Shown piece after piece: positions 9,397 through 16,867 of a stretch of 47,857 nucleotides of DNA; the stretch's first letter is position 1, and each line of letters begins with the position of its first letter. Under the pieces are notes generated by a model. The model was given only the letters and a program-made list of their open reading frames with translations. It made no database searches and was not told the origin of the DNA. The stretch lies in NCBI GenBank assembly GCA_030706455.1, contig JAUZOL010000008.1, positions 1 through 47,857 on the forward strand, read 5' to 3'. This DNA is from Bacteroidota bacterium. GTDB lineage: Bacteria > Bacteroidota > Bacteroidia > Bacteroidales > Paludibacteraceae. The position numbers and the translations under genes were made by a program.

Positions 9397-10233
9397 TCAG
9401 CGGCATTGATCCAGCAACTGAAACACTCTGGTACTGTCGTCGCCCAGTTTGATCGCTTTCTGAAACTCTTTTTTCGCTTTATCGTACTTCCCAAGTTTCA
9501 TGTATACTTCTCCCCGGTTGACATAAGCCGTACTATATGAACTTTTGATATCGGTTGCTCTATTGAAATATTCCATCGCCTTTTCGTACTGCTTCATTTT
9601 AAGATATACTTCGCCAATATTATTGACAAGAATCGGTTCGTTAGGATGCTCGGCCAATAGACTTTCAAATATTGCCATTGCCTCATTACAATTTCCTTGA
9701 TTCATCAGAACATCGCCATAATTGTTCCTTGCCGGCAAATTGCCCGGATCGTAACTCAAAATGAATTTCAAATCTTTGATTGCGGCAACCGTATCGCCCA
9801 TCACTTTGTAAAGATGGCTGCGATTGATCAATGATTCCGTGTTTCTCGGTTCTGACGACAAGGCCTGTTCATAGTCAGAAAGCGCCCCCTTATAATCTTT
9901 CAGCTGACCTTTAAGAGAGGCTCGGTTGTTCAATATAAATACATTATTCGGATTCAACCTGATTGCCATATTGTATGATGCAAGGGCTTCCTGCTTTTTA
10001 TCAATACGTCGTTGTACGGTTCCCATGTTAGTATATAAAACATAGAGATCTTCACTTTGAGCGTCCGACATCTCAATTGCTTTTTTATACAACTTTTCGG
10101 CACCTTCGTAATCATCTTTACTAAAGTAGAGATCTGCCTTCTTTATAATTTCGTTTCTGGTTTGCGCCACACTACTAACAGAGAGGGAGAGCAAACAAAT
10201 CAGAGTCATTGTAATACAACATGTTCGTTTCAT
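9397..10233 (-). CDS. exported tetratricopeptide-repeat protein
   Basis: 278 aa with a signal peptide (MKRTCCITMTLICLLSLS..., cleavage after SVAQ at about 24). The rest is seven or so consecutive TPR units starting near residue 30, with the usual W/L-G-Y-A-F-A-P pattern (for example ALASYNMAIRLNPNN, ALSDYEQALSSEPRN, AMEYFNRATDIKSSY, AKKEFQKAIKLG). It is probably a periplasmic scaffold for protein interactions; no catalytic domain is seen. The gene is bracketed by two roughly 420-bp direct repeats (R1 copies A and B), which could allow it to be deleted or amplified by recombination. Confidence 0.83.
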   Translation of the reverse strand: MKRTCCITMTLICLLSLSVSSVAQTRNEIIKKADLYFSKDDYEGAEKLYKKAIEMSDAQSEDLYVLYTNMGTVQRRIDKKQEALASYNMAIRLNPNNVFILNNRASLKGQLKDYKGALSDYEQALSSEPRNTESLINRSHLYKVMGDTVAAIKDLKFILSYDPGNLPARNNYGDVLMNQGNCNEAMAIFESLLAEHPNEPILVNNIGEVYLKMKQYEKAMEYFNRATDIKSSYSTAYVNRGEVYMKLGKYDKAKKEFQKAIKLGDDSTRVFQLLDQCR

Positions 10234-10316
10234 GGCTGAATTGATTTGAATGAATAAATTGTTTGTTGTTGCAGCTCTTATTCTTAGTTATTTATCATTT
10301 GCTTTATAGCTGTCCC

Positions 10317-10738
10317 CTTTTGCGTAAATCTCGCGGTAGCGTAAATTGTGTCCAAAACCAAACTGGATTGCATCCACAAACAACATTCAGCAAAGCTAAT
10401 CAGTTATAAATGTATCACCCCGTATCAACGGAATTGATTCAATACACGCTACTCAGATCCAGAGGAACATAACTCCGTCCTTCAGGACGGAGTCTACAAG
10501 ACCTTAGCCTATTCGGGCTTTAGCCCTGATGCTTTAGTGTTCTACCCCAAACCCCTGTAGGGGCTTCAATCTGCCTAAGAAAAACAATCTCATTTCTCAA
10601 ACTCTCCTGTTTGCACTGTCCCCAAGTCCCCTACAGGGGAATTGAAAATCAGCGGAGCTAATTAGGGGTGAGCTATGCCATTCCACACTAGCTTATCTCT
10701 ACTTTGTACGGATCAGGAGATCCGCGCTAGCGGTGAGA
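10317..10738 (+). repeat. Dispersed repeat R1, copy B (about 420 bp)
   Basis: Fills the gene-free stretch 10234-10746. It is collinear with copy A, with scattered substitutions. In the main hairpin the right arm is GGACGGAG instead of GGGCGGAG, turning a U-G pair into U-A, a change that keeps the stem. It ends in the module ACGGATCAGGAGATCCG followed by CGCTAGCG, 9 bp from the stop codon of the NERD gene. Confidence 0.88.
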
Positions 10739-10746
10739 GTCTGGTA

Positions 10747-11553
10747 TTAGTTAGTTATTGAAAAAGTACATTTCGGAAAATTACTACATCCTTTGAATTT
10801 ACCGAACTTACTTCTGCGTAATATTAGATTTCCACCGCAATGTGGGCAAATATTATTTTCAATCAATTTCTTGCGTTCTTTTGTTCTTTGCTGAATTGAT
10901 AGAATATGCTTTCTATAGTTATATGTTGTACTTTTTATATTGACAGAATTAATTTTTTCTAGAATAGCCTCTTTTTCAAATTCTTCAAGAATAATTTCTC
11001 TGTATTTTTTAATTGTTTTTATAAGTTTAGCCGTATTGACCACTTCTGATACTGTGTTCACTTTTAAAGTAGAACGTAAAGAAAAAACAACAATTGGAAT
11101 ATATTTCACATTGGAAAATTCTCTAAGATAATATTTTAACGCCTGAACATGTCCATAATTTTGACGGATTGGATTATATAACTTCTCTTTTCGTTTAAAT
11201 ATAACCTGAGTCCAATATTCAGAATTTTCTCCGCCCAGAATCCAACCCTTATAATTCTTTGTTTCAATCACAAACAATCCAAAATCCGAAATCACTAAGT
11301 GGTCAATTTGAGTAGTCTTGCCACCAACTTTTAAAACAACATTATTTATAACGATGTATTTAGTTCGATTTAATCTTAGAAGTATAAGTGCTACAGCTTT
11401 TTCTCCAACAATTCCTTTTATTTTTGGTCTCAATAATCTATAACAAAAACATATGATTAACAATAACCATATATACCAATATTCAACCATAACCTTTAAT
11501 ATAGCATCCACATTCAATTTTGGAATTAACATTATTATCTTTGCTTCTCCCAC
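10747..11553 (-). CDS. NERD-domain (nuclease-related) protein with C-terminal zinc ribbon
   Basis: 268 aa. A hydrophobic segment near residues 25-42 (YWYIWLLLIICFCYRLL) suggests an N-terminal membrane anchor. The NERD domain follows (about 48-165) with PD-(D/E)XK-like residues: GEK, then QIDHLVIS, then VIETKNYKG. The C-terminus (about 235-268) is a topoisomerase-I-type C4 zinc ribbon, CPHCGG-x17-CSNFPKC. NERD proteins are thought to act on DNA or RNA, and some sit in defence loci. The start could be Met1 or Met8 (11532). Expected location is the inner membrane with the domain in the cytoplasm. Base composition is AT-rich compared with the flanking core genes. Confidence 0.8.
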   Translation of the reverse strand: MGEAKIIMLIPKLNVDAILKVMVEYWYIWLLLIICFCYRLLRPKIKGIVGEKAVALILLRLNRTKYIVINNVVLKVGGKTTQIDHLVISDFGLFVIETKNYKGWILGGENSEYWTQVIFKRKEKLYNPIRQNYGHVQALKYYLREFSNVKYIPIVVFSLRSTLKVNTVSEVVNTAKLIKTIKKYREIILEEFEKEAILEKINSVNIKSTTYNYRKHILSIQQRTKERKKLIENNICPHCGGNLILRRSKFGKFKGCSNFPKCTFSITN

Positions 11554-11644
11554 ACATTTTGAGTGAGATTCTTACTGAATGCAAACCACGAAATTCCTGA
11601 TACAAATCAAAAACATAAAACAGTACAGACAGTTATTTTTTTTT

Positions 11645-11672
11645 AGCACGGATCAGGAGATCCGCGCTAGCA
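11645..11672 (+). repeat. R1 terminal module, solo copy
   Basis: AGCACGGATCAGGAGATCCG followed by CGCTAGC. CGGATC/GATCCG forms a perfect 6-bp stem with an AGGA loop. A shorter relative (ACCCGCGCTAGCGGAGTCA) follows at 11692-11710. The rest of the spacer 11554-11836 holds only small hairpins, such as GAACC-AAG-GGTTC near 11785. Confidence 0.8.
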
Positions 11673-11802
11673 GCGATTACATGTGTTCGTAAACCCGCGC
11701 TAGCGGAGTCATACTCAGGCATTCTTTTTTGTTCGACGAACCAAGACGTTCCCCTGAATTTTATTTCACGCGAGAGCATGGGGAGAACCAAGGGTTCTTT
11801 TA

Positions 11803-11835
11803 TAGCACGGATCAGGAGATCCGCGCTAGCGGTGA
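11803..11835 (+). repeat. R1 terminal module, solo copy directly after a stop codon
   Basis: The same AGCACGGATCAGGAGATCCG plus CGCTAGCGGTGAG unit as at the end of R1 copy B. It ends one base from the TAG stop (11837-11839) of the minus-strand gene above it, so it would form the start of that mRNA's 3' untranslated region. Confidence 0.8.
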
Positions 11836-11836
11836 G

Positions 11837-12844
11837 CTAACTCATTTTATTTTCGATGACTTTTAATTCATTATCTAGTAATTCTTGTTGAATTTCAATC
11901 ATCTTTTGACAAATTAAAAGTCGATTTATATCACTATCTTTTCTTACAAAAGCTAAGATATTGTCAAACCCCCAATTCAACTGAGGCTCAAATGTTTTAA
12001 TATTTCTAATTTTTATCATAGCATTTCTTTCAAACTCTCCATATTCTATTTTTTGGTGTATGCATTCAAAAAAATAGAGCAAAATATCTCCATGCTCAGT
12101 TTTCAATTTAGATTCTAATCTTATCCTATTCAACTCAATATCATATTTAGCATCATCCGCTAACAAAATAGACAATTCTAGGGCTCCAAAATAAAATTCT
12201 TTTTTTTCAGATATTCTAATTTTTTCATTCTTTATAAGCTTATCACAAAATTCATAAGCGTGTTCATATTTTTCTAATATACATAGAAGAATCAATTTGT
12301 AATTATTAACTATATTCAGTAATTTATGCGTTGGCTTGATAAGCGACAACACTTTTTCAAAATCATTTAATGCTAAATTTTGATTGTTATTGTTATTTAT
12401 AATGAGCTGATAATAACACTTCCCTCTTTCAAAGAATATTGAAACGTCATCAATAGAGTTACAGGACTTTTTATGGTCACATATACAATCTAAATTAGCC
12501 GGATCCTTGCAATGTATATTTTTATTATAATATTTGATCGCTATTGCATATTCACCTTGCTTATATAATCTACGTCCTACATCAAAGCATTTCCGCCGTT
12601 CAAAAATTTTATGGCTAATTGGAATATTTGTTCCATTAGCTTCATACGAAAATCCAGGTAAATCATCAAAAATAGATTCCGATGACAAGTTAAAGATACT
12701 TTCTAACTCTTCCCGTATTTTTTTCTTGTCCTTAGGAAGAATATAAAGAGATTTTGCCTCAATATTATCAAATTGTGATAAACCAAACATAAAAATACTA
12801 TTTTGCTTCACAATTCTATTATTTAAACGCGTTGGTTTCCACAA
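11837..12844 (-). CDS. C-terminal part of a split FRG-domain/TPR-like protein
   Basis: 335 codons from a TTG at 12844. The frame is open further upstream and, read from the A7 run at 12865-12871, begins TFEPRFWLWKPTRLNNRIV, which looks like the second half of an FRG domain (the P...R...Q...F pattern, then KKIREELE and IFDDLPGF). Residues from about 85 form TPR-like helices (VGRRLYKQGEYAIAIKYYNK), followed by a CDHKKSC motif and a helical C-terminal half with an Asn run. The lack of an ATG before the FRG remnant and the 22-bp overlap with the upstream frame suggest it is made by frameshifting or is the tail of a broken gene. Function unknown. Confidence 0.65.
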   Translation of the reverse strand: MWKPTRLNNRIVKQNSIFMFGLSQFDNIEAKSLYILPKDKKKIREELESIFNLSSESIFDDLPGFSYEANGTNIPISHKIFERRKCFDVGRRLYKQGEYAIAIKYYNKNIHCKDPANLDCICDHKKSCNSIDDVSIFFERGKCYYQLIINNNNNQNLALNDFEKVLSLIKPTHKLLNIVNNYKLILLCILEKYEHAYEFCDKLIKNEKIRISEKKEFYFGALELSILLADDAKYDIELNRIRLESKLKTEHGDILLYFFECIHQKIEYGEFERNAMIKIRNIKTFEPQLNWGFDNILAFVRKDSDINRLLICQKMIEIQQELLDNELKVIENKMS

Positions 12845-13437
12845 CCAAAAACGAGGTTCAAATGTTTTTTTAAGCCATTAAACTGAGACTTTTTTTCTAA
12901 TAATTTATCAATCCTATCAGTAGGTTTTGTTTGTCTAATAGGATATAACATATCAAAATTCTTATCATGCATTATGTTAACAATAAAGATTCTACCATGT
13001 TTATTTGTGATTTTCTTACCAATACAATCATTATCATTAGGAAGATTTAATATGTCAATGTTCTTTAATTCCTCATTAGTGACATCTTGAGATGCAAACC
13101 AAAGTGCCACCAAAAAATTAGTAGTAAAATCTGTAAGACATGTAGCTCCACCATGATGCTGTATTTCAGCTAATATATCTAAATCAGATAGTTTACCTTG
13201 ATTATCATGGCCCAAGAATCTCGCTTTATCTATAATCTGTTTATGATATATAACAAAGTCATTAAAATTAAATTTTCTATTATCAAGTTTACTTTGTCTA
13301 TCTATTCTTCGCTGAGCACTTGATTGCAATCCCCAAACAGCTGATTTTTGTCCTCTATAAATAAATTCTCCATTTCTCTCTGTAGAGACTAGCTTTTTTA
13401 GTTCATTCAAATAAAATCCAACTTTCGATTCCATCAT
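12823..13437 (-). CDS. FRG-domain protein, N-terminal part
   Basis: 204 aa. The FRG signature is plain: FIYRGQKSAVWGLQSSAQRR at residues 20-39, then LAEIQHHGGATCLTDFTTN with ALWFASQ, matching the family pattern F-RG...W-L-S..R and QHHG-T-L-D-T-N-ALWFA. The domain is cut short: after GLKK the frame runs only 14 residues more (HLNLVF...QRV) to a stop, while the -1 frame continues the expected FRG sequence. FRG domains have no proven biochemical role and often occur in accessory or defence-type loci. The ATG at 13437 has a nearby in-frame second Met. Confidence 0.72.
   Translation of the reverse strand: MMESKVGFYLNELKKLVSTERNGEFIYRGQKSAVWGLQSSAQRRIDRQSKLDNRKFNFNDFVIYHKQIIDKARFLGHDNQGKLSDLDILAEIQHHGGATCLTDFTTNFLVALWFASQDVTNEELKNIDILNLPNDNDCIGKKITNKHGRIFIVNIMHDKNFDMLYPIRQTKPTDRIDKLLEKKSQFNGLKKHLNLVFGCGNQRV
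12865..12871 (-). other. A7 slippery site joining the two FRG frames (-1)
   Basis: On the minus strand the run reads TT-A-AAA-AAA-CAT. In frame 0 it encodes GLKKH; slipping back one base gives GLKKTFEPR and enters the downstream frame, which finishes the FRG domain. The site fits the A-AAA-AAA type of slippery heptamer used in -1 frameshifting, but a one-base indel in the homopolymer, real or from sequencing, would look the same. Confidence 0.6.
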
Positions 13438-13473
13438 TTAATTATAATTAAACAAATGCTTTCATTTCCTCTT

Positions 13474-13510
13474 CTGCACGGGTAAGAAGTCCTGTGTTAA
13501 CGGAGAGTTC
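13474..13510 (+). repeat. Degenerate R1 terminal module
   Basis: TGCACGGGTAAGAAGTCCTG plus TGTTAACGGAGAG aligns base for base with AGCACGGATCAGGAGATCCG plus CGCTAGCGGTGAG, with about a quarter of positions changed. It lies just downstream of the NdpA-family gene that ends at 13537, the same relative position as the better-kept modules. Confidence 0.45.
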
Positions 13511-13536
13511 TCAACATTCTTTATTTATTTTACTTT

Positions 13537-14568
13537 TTATCTCTCCTCTCTATAATATATCTTGTAATACTTTCTTCCGTCTTCTTCTATCCCTTGCTCG
13601 ATCAGATCACGGGTGCCATGAATCAGAATATCAAAGTTCTTATCGAGTTTAATAATTCTTTTAAGCGAACGTGCTTGCTTTTTTACTGCTGAATTTGAAA
13701 TGGTAAAACTTTCTGAAATATCAATCTCTCGTTCTTTGGCATAATCTACTTTGTATTTATTAAAACTTTCTATTACTGCAGGTTGTTCGATCACTTCCTT
13801 TGTAAAGTCAGACAGATTGAATGTCTCTTTCTCTTTGAAAAACTTAACTGCTTTATTTAGTAAATCAACTTGATCTGCTTTTGTCGTTTCAAATTGCAGT
13901 GGAAGATCTTTGGTAATAAAATTTCTACACAACGAAAGTATATTCTGTGTATCATAGTATTCATCTTTTCGAGGTCTTATATGTAAGAAATCATTTATCC
14001 AATAATGAGCATCCACACCTTTATTGGTATTATCAACAACCGCCACAACATAGCCATTTTCCTGCTCAGTATTAAAAATCAAACATCCTTTGTCTAGTTT
14101 ATTAATATTGACGCCGTATTCTCTCTCAATTTCAAACCCATCACCCGATTGAAATACTTTTAAAAAGGTTTCTTTATTCTCAGATTTAAACAATCCTACA
14201 GCATCCATGGTTGAACCATCAAGAATACAGTCTTGGAAATGGACTATATAAAACTCTCCTCCTTTAATTTTCGGATGGTTACTTTGTTCAAATAAATGCT
14301 TGGTTAGATATACAGATTGTTCTAATAGATTGTTTGGATTATTAAATATCTTATTTACATAGACAAACACTTCATTTAGATTTATATCACTTTCATGGTA
14401 AAAATTATAGTGCACATCCGATTGAAATGGGAGAATAAAATATGAGACAAGAGTCTCTTTTATATCTTTTGAGACATTTAAATATTGTGAAGACAGGCAA
14501 ATATCTTCTCCATTATGTTTATTCCCAATAGAATGTAAACATATATTTATTATTTTAGGCAATTCCAT
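13537..14568 (-). CDS. NdpA-family nucleoid-associated protein (Bacteroidota type)
   Basis: 343 aa, full length. It matches the Bacteroidota branch of the 37-kDa nucleoid-associated protein family (PF04245): an FYHESDINLNEV segment, HPKIKGGEFYIVHF, DAVGLFKSENKETFLKV, NINKLDKGCLIFN, and a C-terminal SAVKKQARSLKRIIKLDKNF block. E. coli YejK/NdpA binds the nucleoid; the biochemical role is not settled. It is the third gene of a minus-strand set, 34 bp after the membrane protein, so it is probably co-transcribed with it and with a second, distant NdpA protein. Confidence 0.85.
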   Translation of the reverse strand: MELPKIINICLHSIGNKHNGEDICLSSQYLNVSKDIKETLVSYFILPFQSDVHYNFYHESDINLNEVFVYVNKIFNNPNNLLEQSVYLTKHLFEQSNHPKIKGGEFYIVHFQDCILDGSTMDAVGLFKSENKETFLKVFQSGDGFEIEREYGVNINKLDKGCLIFNTEQENGYVVAVVDNTNKGVDAHYWINDFLHIRPRKDEYYDTQNILSLCRNFITKDLPLQFETTKADQVDLLNKAVKFFKEKETFNLSDFTKEVIEQPAVIESFNKYKVDYAKEREIDISESFTISNSAVKKQARSLKRIIKLDKNFDILIHGTRDLIEQGIEEDGRKYYKIYYREER

Positions 14569-14602
14569 GTGTCGTATATTTTATATCTGCATGTATGAAA
14601 AT

Positions 14603-15799
14603 TCAAACATTTATAAATGATGCTAAGATTGTTATCAATAAAGTTTTAATGTTGATGAAAAATAACAACACAAATGAAAAGAATATAGGTATAGCCCATG
14701 CGATAATTCTAATCAGAAGTAAACGTCCCTTTTGATGCTTTAGCTCCTTGTTTACACGTCTAAAGCTAATTGAAGCTTCTTCATTCAAAGTATTTCCTGA
14801 CATAAATGTATCTTGATAGCTTTTAATATCACATTGTATCATTTTTAATGCACTATGCTGATTCCTAATAAAAATATCAATCAACAGGGAAAAAACATAT
14901 AAACTTCCTATTAATAGGATATTCTTCAATGAATTGATATTGGTGAAATCAATTGTTGCACATGCTAAAACAAAAGCTGCAGGTATAGCTATCAATTTAC
15001 TTTGAGCATCATTAATAACAGATTGGATTTTTCTCGAATAATCAAGAGTAGCATTATCAAGTTCTAATTTGAACTTATTGAAAGAAAAATTTCTTATATA
15101 ATACTCATAACTTTGTAAACAATGAGAATAGTAAATTCTAATATTGCTTATCAAAAACTCAAACCTCAGAGTCTCTTCAACCGGCATTAAAAAATTAATT
15201 AACTCATTCACAAACAACATTTTCTTTTCGTTATTGTGGTTTGTAAATGTATCACATAAATCTTCTATAATACTAAAATCAATATCGCATTGTTCTATAT
15301 CCTTGCTTACATAATCTATTGCCACCACAAGCATATTCGTATCTTTATTAACTATGAATAAGTTCTTAATATCTATAACATTACTTGATACTTCACTAAT
15401 AGATTCTAATGCTTCAATTAATTTAATGATAGCTTCGTATTTTTGAATTGAAAATGGTTTTGGACTATTTGAACTAGTAGACAAGAAATCAAATTCCTTA
15501 ATATAAAATTCAGCAGGTACATGAAGTTTATTGTTCAATATAAATGCCTCAAAAGAGATATAATATCCAAGTACACTTAATTTGTATGGCGATAATTTTA
15601 ATGAAATATGATCACCAATTTTAATATCATCTTTATATATAACGTCTCCTTTATTGTTCAATATTTCACTAACACATTCTTTATCGATCAAATAAGAAAC
15701 AATATCCAAATTCACAGCTAAATAGTCCTGTATATTCAATTCATCGTCATCTACTGTGCATCTTTCAAGTATGTCTATTATTTTTTGGTCTATGTCCAT
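14603..15799 (-). CDS. uncharacterised membrane protein between two NdpA genes
   Basis: 398 aa, no family recognised. Residues 1-265 are soluble, acidic and mixed alpha/beta, ending in a long helix (about 240-267). Hydrophobic segments then occur at about 268-283, 291-311 and 360-396 (the last long enough for two passes), separated by a helical linker with basic residues. A soluble sensor-like part followed by a helix and paired membrane segments is the general layout of membrane-damaging effectors in some anti-phage systems (SLATT-like in outline only). It is separated by 21 bp and 34 bp from NdpA-family genes on either side. Composition is strongly AT-rich. Confidence 0.6.
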   Translation of the reverse strand: MDIDQKIIDILERCTVDDDELNIQDYLAVNLDIVSYLIDKECVSEILNNKGDVIYKDDIKIGDHISLKLSPYKLSVLGYYISFEAFILNNKLHVPAEFYIKEFDFLSTSSNSPKPFSIQKYEAIIKLIEALESISEVSSNVIDIKNLFIVNKDTNMLVVAIDYVSKDIEQCDIDFSIIEDLCDTFTNHNNEKKMLFVNELINFLMPVEETLRFEFLISNIRIYYSHCLQSYEYYIRNFSFNKFKLELDNATLDYSRKIQSVINDAQSKLIAIPAAFVLACATIDFTNINSLKNILLIGSLYVFSLLIDIFIRNQHSALKMIQCDIKSYQDTFMSGNTLNEEASISFRRVNKELKHQKGRLLLIRIIAWAIPIFFSFVLLFFINIKTLLITILASFINV

Positions 15800-15820
15800 T
15801 ATAAAATGATTCTAATTATC

Positions 15821-16843
15821 TTATAAATCTAATTCAATTCTATTTATAGTCAAAATGTGCTTTTTTTTATCATAAATTATCTGCTTCGACAATAATAGCT
15901 GATTGTTGAATTCAATGATCATATTATCATCTTTATATTTAGTCAACTTTATATTTTTAAATATAGCTCGATCCCCACTAATAACATCATTAACCTCGTT
16001 CTCATCATCAGAAGCAAATTCTTGAAATTCATATGGATTTTCACTATCAACAAGTGCAGATATCGCAGCCAACGAGATTCCTTTTTTTTGATTAATACAT
16101 TCTATACCAAATTGACTGATCGCATTTTTTATATCTGTGGTCTTCTTTTTATCATACTCCTTATATTTGCAATATTTATCAAGAGCTTGCATTAAGCGCT
16201 TAGAAGACTCTGTACTAGTTTGTTTATTTGCACAACCGATAAATGACATAAAATAAAAACTCAATGTTTTGTTTCCACGAACAAAAGAGAGATATGTTTT
16301 ACTTTCTACATCTCTTTCAGCTTCTACATTTTGCCATTTTGTAATATTTATCAAACTTGCAATATCAATTTTAGATAAATCAACATCCTTAATCCCTTCT
16401 AATGTTAAATTATCCTCGTTAAAGGAATAGCCATCCTTGTTATTTATGGCTAAGACAAGTAAATAATCACACTGTTTATCCGTATTTGTGAAATATGCAA
16501 AGATTACAAATCCTCCAGTAGCAGGAGCACTTTGAACAATAGCTTTATCATAATATTTCATTGATTCTGTAGAGAATGTCAAGAAATCAATATCACCATC
16601 TATCATTTTCTGCAAAGCATCTTGAAATCCATTTCCTTTATCAAAAATTCCAAAAGTAGGTCCTGATTTTTTGTTGTAAGCATAATTAACTCTTCCAATA
16701 AACTTCTTTTCCTTGTCTGTAATTGCAAGTGTTGTATTTGCTAATTTTAAAACCGTTCGTCTTACCCCGGCATCTTTAATTAACTTATGAATGACAAAAT
16801 TTTTCAAGACAATATTATGTCCAATTTCTTTTAGATCCGCCAT
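15821..16843 (-). CDS. NdpA/YejK-type nucleoid-associated protein
   Basis: 340 aa from the ATG at 16843 (frame open to 16867; the shorter form fits the family's N-terminus, where IVLKNFVIHKLIK aligns with NQIALHQLIK of E. coli YejK). Further matches in order: YNKKSGPTFGIFD, DIDFLTFS, GGFVIFAYF, DYLLVLAINNKDG, DLSKIDIASLINITKWQN, ESKTYLSFVRG with SFYFMSFIGC, and the C-terminal LLLSKQIIYDKKKHILTI. These positions strongly support PF04245 membership. It is the first gene of the set, so its promoter should lie in the spacer at 16868-17257. Confidence 0.85.
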   Translation of the reverse strand: MADLKEIGHNIVLKNFVIHKLIKDAGVRRTVLKLANTTLAITDKEKKFIGRVNYAYNKKSGPTFGIFDKGNGFQDALQKMIDGDIDFLTFSTESMKYYDKAIVQSAPATGGFVIFAYFTNTDKQCDYLLVLAINNKDGYSFNEDNLTLEGIKDVDLSKIDIASLINITKWQNVEAERDVESKTYLSFVRGNKTLSFYFMSFIGCANKQTSTESSKRLMQALDKYCKYKEYDKKKTTDIKNAISQFGIECINQKKGISLAAISALVDSENPYEFQEFASDDENEVNDVISGDRAIFKNIKLTKYKDDNMIIEFNNQLLLSKQIIYDKKKHILTINRIELDL

Positions 16844-16867
16844 AATAAATAATATTTTAAGTAACAA

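Noticed and set aside
8919-11836. CRISPR-like array from the recurring hairpins
   Set aside because: Copies are not evenly spaced, spacers are not unique units, and no cas gene is present; they are parts of a longer dispersed repeat.
14603-15799. Assignment of the membrane protein to the SLATT effector family
   Set aside because: Only the helix-membrane-membrane outline agrees; the position in the protein is C-terminal and no diagnostic motif was seen.
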